Shown piece by piece: positions 14,492 to 14,638 of a DNA stretch of 14,638 bases. The notes beneath the pieces are model-generated. The model searched no databases and was not told the origin of the DNA. It saw only the letters and a list, made by a program, of their open reading frames with translations. The stretch is from UBA6544 sp049601975 (GTDB taxonomy: Bacteria; Pseudomonadota; Alphaproteobacteria; UBA8366): positions 1-14,638 of the forward strand of contig JBMYRC010000112.1 of NCBI GenBank assembly GCA_049601975.1. The letters are read 5' to 3'. The position numbers were made by a program, and so were the translations under genes. Each line of letters opens with the position of its first letter. The stretch's first letter is position 1.

Positions 14492-14638
14492 TTATTCCGC
14501 GTCGTCCTTCGAGGGTTCCATGGTAACGGGGCCGAGCGGGTGATCTGCGTGGGGATAGGGATGGTGGCCATGATCGTGGCTATGGTCATGATCATGCCCG
14601 TCGCCGTGATGGTGACCATGACTATGGCTGTGATCATG
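14492..14638 (-). CDS. cbiX: Partial His-rich C-terminus, probably sirohydrochlorin cobaltochelatase CbiX
   Basis: Only the last 48 codons are inside the window; the gene continues past the right edge. The first 33 visible residues contain 16 histidines mixed with D, S and G (HDHSHSHGHHHGDGHDH...), followed by PYPHADHPLGP and a short acidic end before TAA at 14494-14492. A His-rich metal-handling tail directly upstream of cobH in a cobalamin operon fits CbiX, which inserts Co2+ into sirohydrochlorin and often carries such a tail. No catalytic part is visible, so other metal-binding proteins of such clusters (a CobW-type GTPase, a cobalt transporter) remain possible. The gap to cobH is four bases. 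Confidence 0.6.
   Translation of the reverse strand, partial: HDHSHSHGHHHGDGHDHDHSHDHGHHPYPHADHPLGPVTMEPSKDDAE

Noticed and set aside
14488..14637. A 50-residue N-terminal extension of CobH, rich in M, I and T, that looks like a membrane segment
   Set aside because: It is the out-of-frame reading of the His-rich tail of the upstream gene (repeated CAT/CAC/GAT codons). CobH proteins normally begin near the YIRDP motif, and ATG 14487 is well placed.

Overview
The window reads as chromosomal DNA from a moderately GC-rich proteobacterium, most likely an alphaproteobacterium. This is inferred from the tightly overlapping Cob-type genes, a CbiG-CobJ fusion, and a His-rich CbiX-type tail just before cobH. 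No rRNA, tRNA, CRISPR array or intact mobile element is visible.

Layout. Positions 1-462 hold degraded sequence: an N-terminal fragment of a type I secretion ABC transporter (minus strand), cut off where the conserved protein should continue, then the leader of the next gene. Positions 463-4285 hold three accessory metabolic genes: a divergent thiamine-diphosphate enzyme of the acetolactate-synthase superfamily (+), a short-chain dehydrogenase (-), and a TauD/TfdA-type Fe(II)/2-oxoglutarate dioxygenase (+). The substrates of these three cannot be read from the sequence. From 4285 to the right edge everything is cobalamin biosynthesis: cobC (+), cobB and cobA (-), cbiD and cobK (+), then a long minus-strand operon that is transcribed cbiX (partial) > cobH > cobL > cobI > cbiG-cobJ > cobM.

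How the genes work together. CobA makes precorrin-2. CbiX would insert cobalt after oxidation to sirohydrochlorin. CobI, CobJ, CobM, CbiG, CbiD, CobK, CobL and CobH then carry out the methylations, ring contraction, delta-lactone opening, reduction, decarboxylation and methyl migration that give cobyrinic acid. CobB amidates it to the a,c-diamide, and CobC supplies the aminopropanol-phosphate side arm. The presence of CbiX, CbiG and CbiD, with no CobG, CobF or CobN in the window, points to the early-cobalt (oxygen-independent) route. No precorrin-2 dehydrogenase is visible here.

The genes are very compact. ATGA or GTGA start/stop overlaps link most operon members. Three convergent gene pairs meet with a 3-base gap, a 21-base overlap and a 4-base overlap in which one CTAG supplies both stop codons. 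No cobalamin riboswitch is recognisable. The most unusual points are the translational coupling of the dioxygenase to cobC, the divergent thiamine-diphosphate enzyme, and the truncated transporter gene at the left edge. Most of the window is a well-known pathway in a compact arrangement, and I see no clear evidence of a wholly new system.
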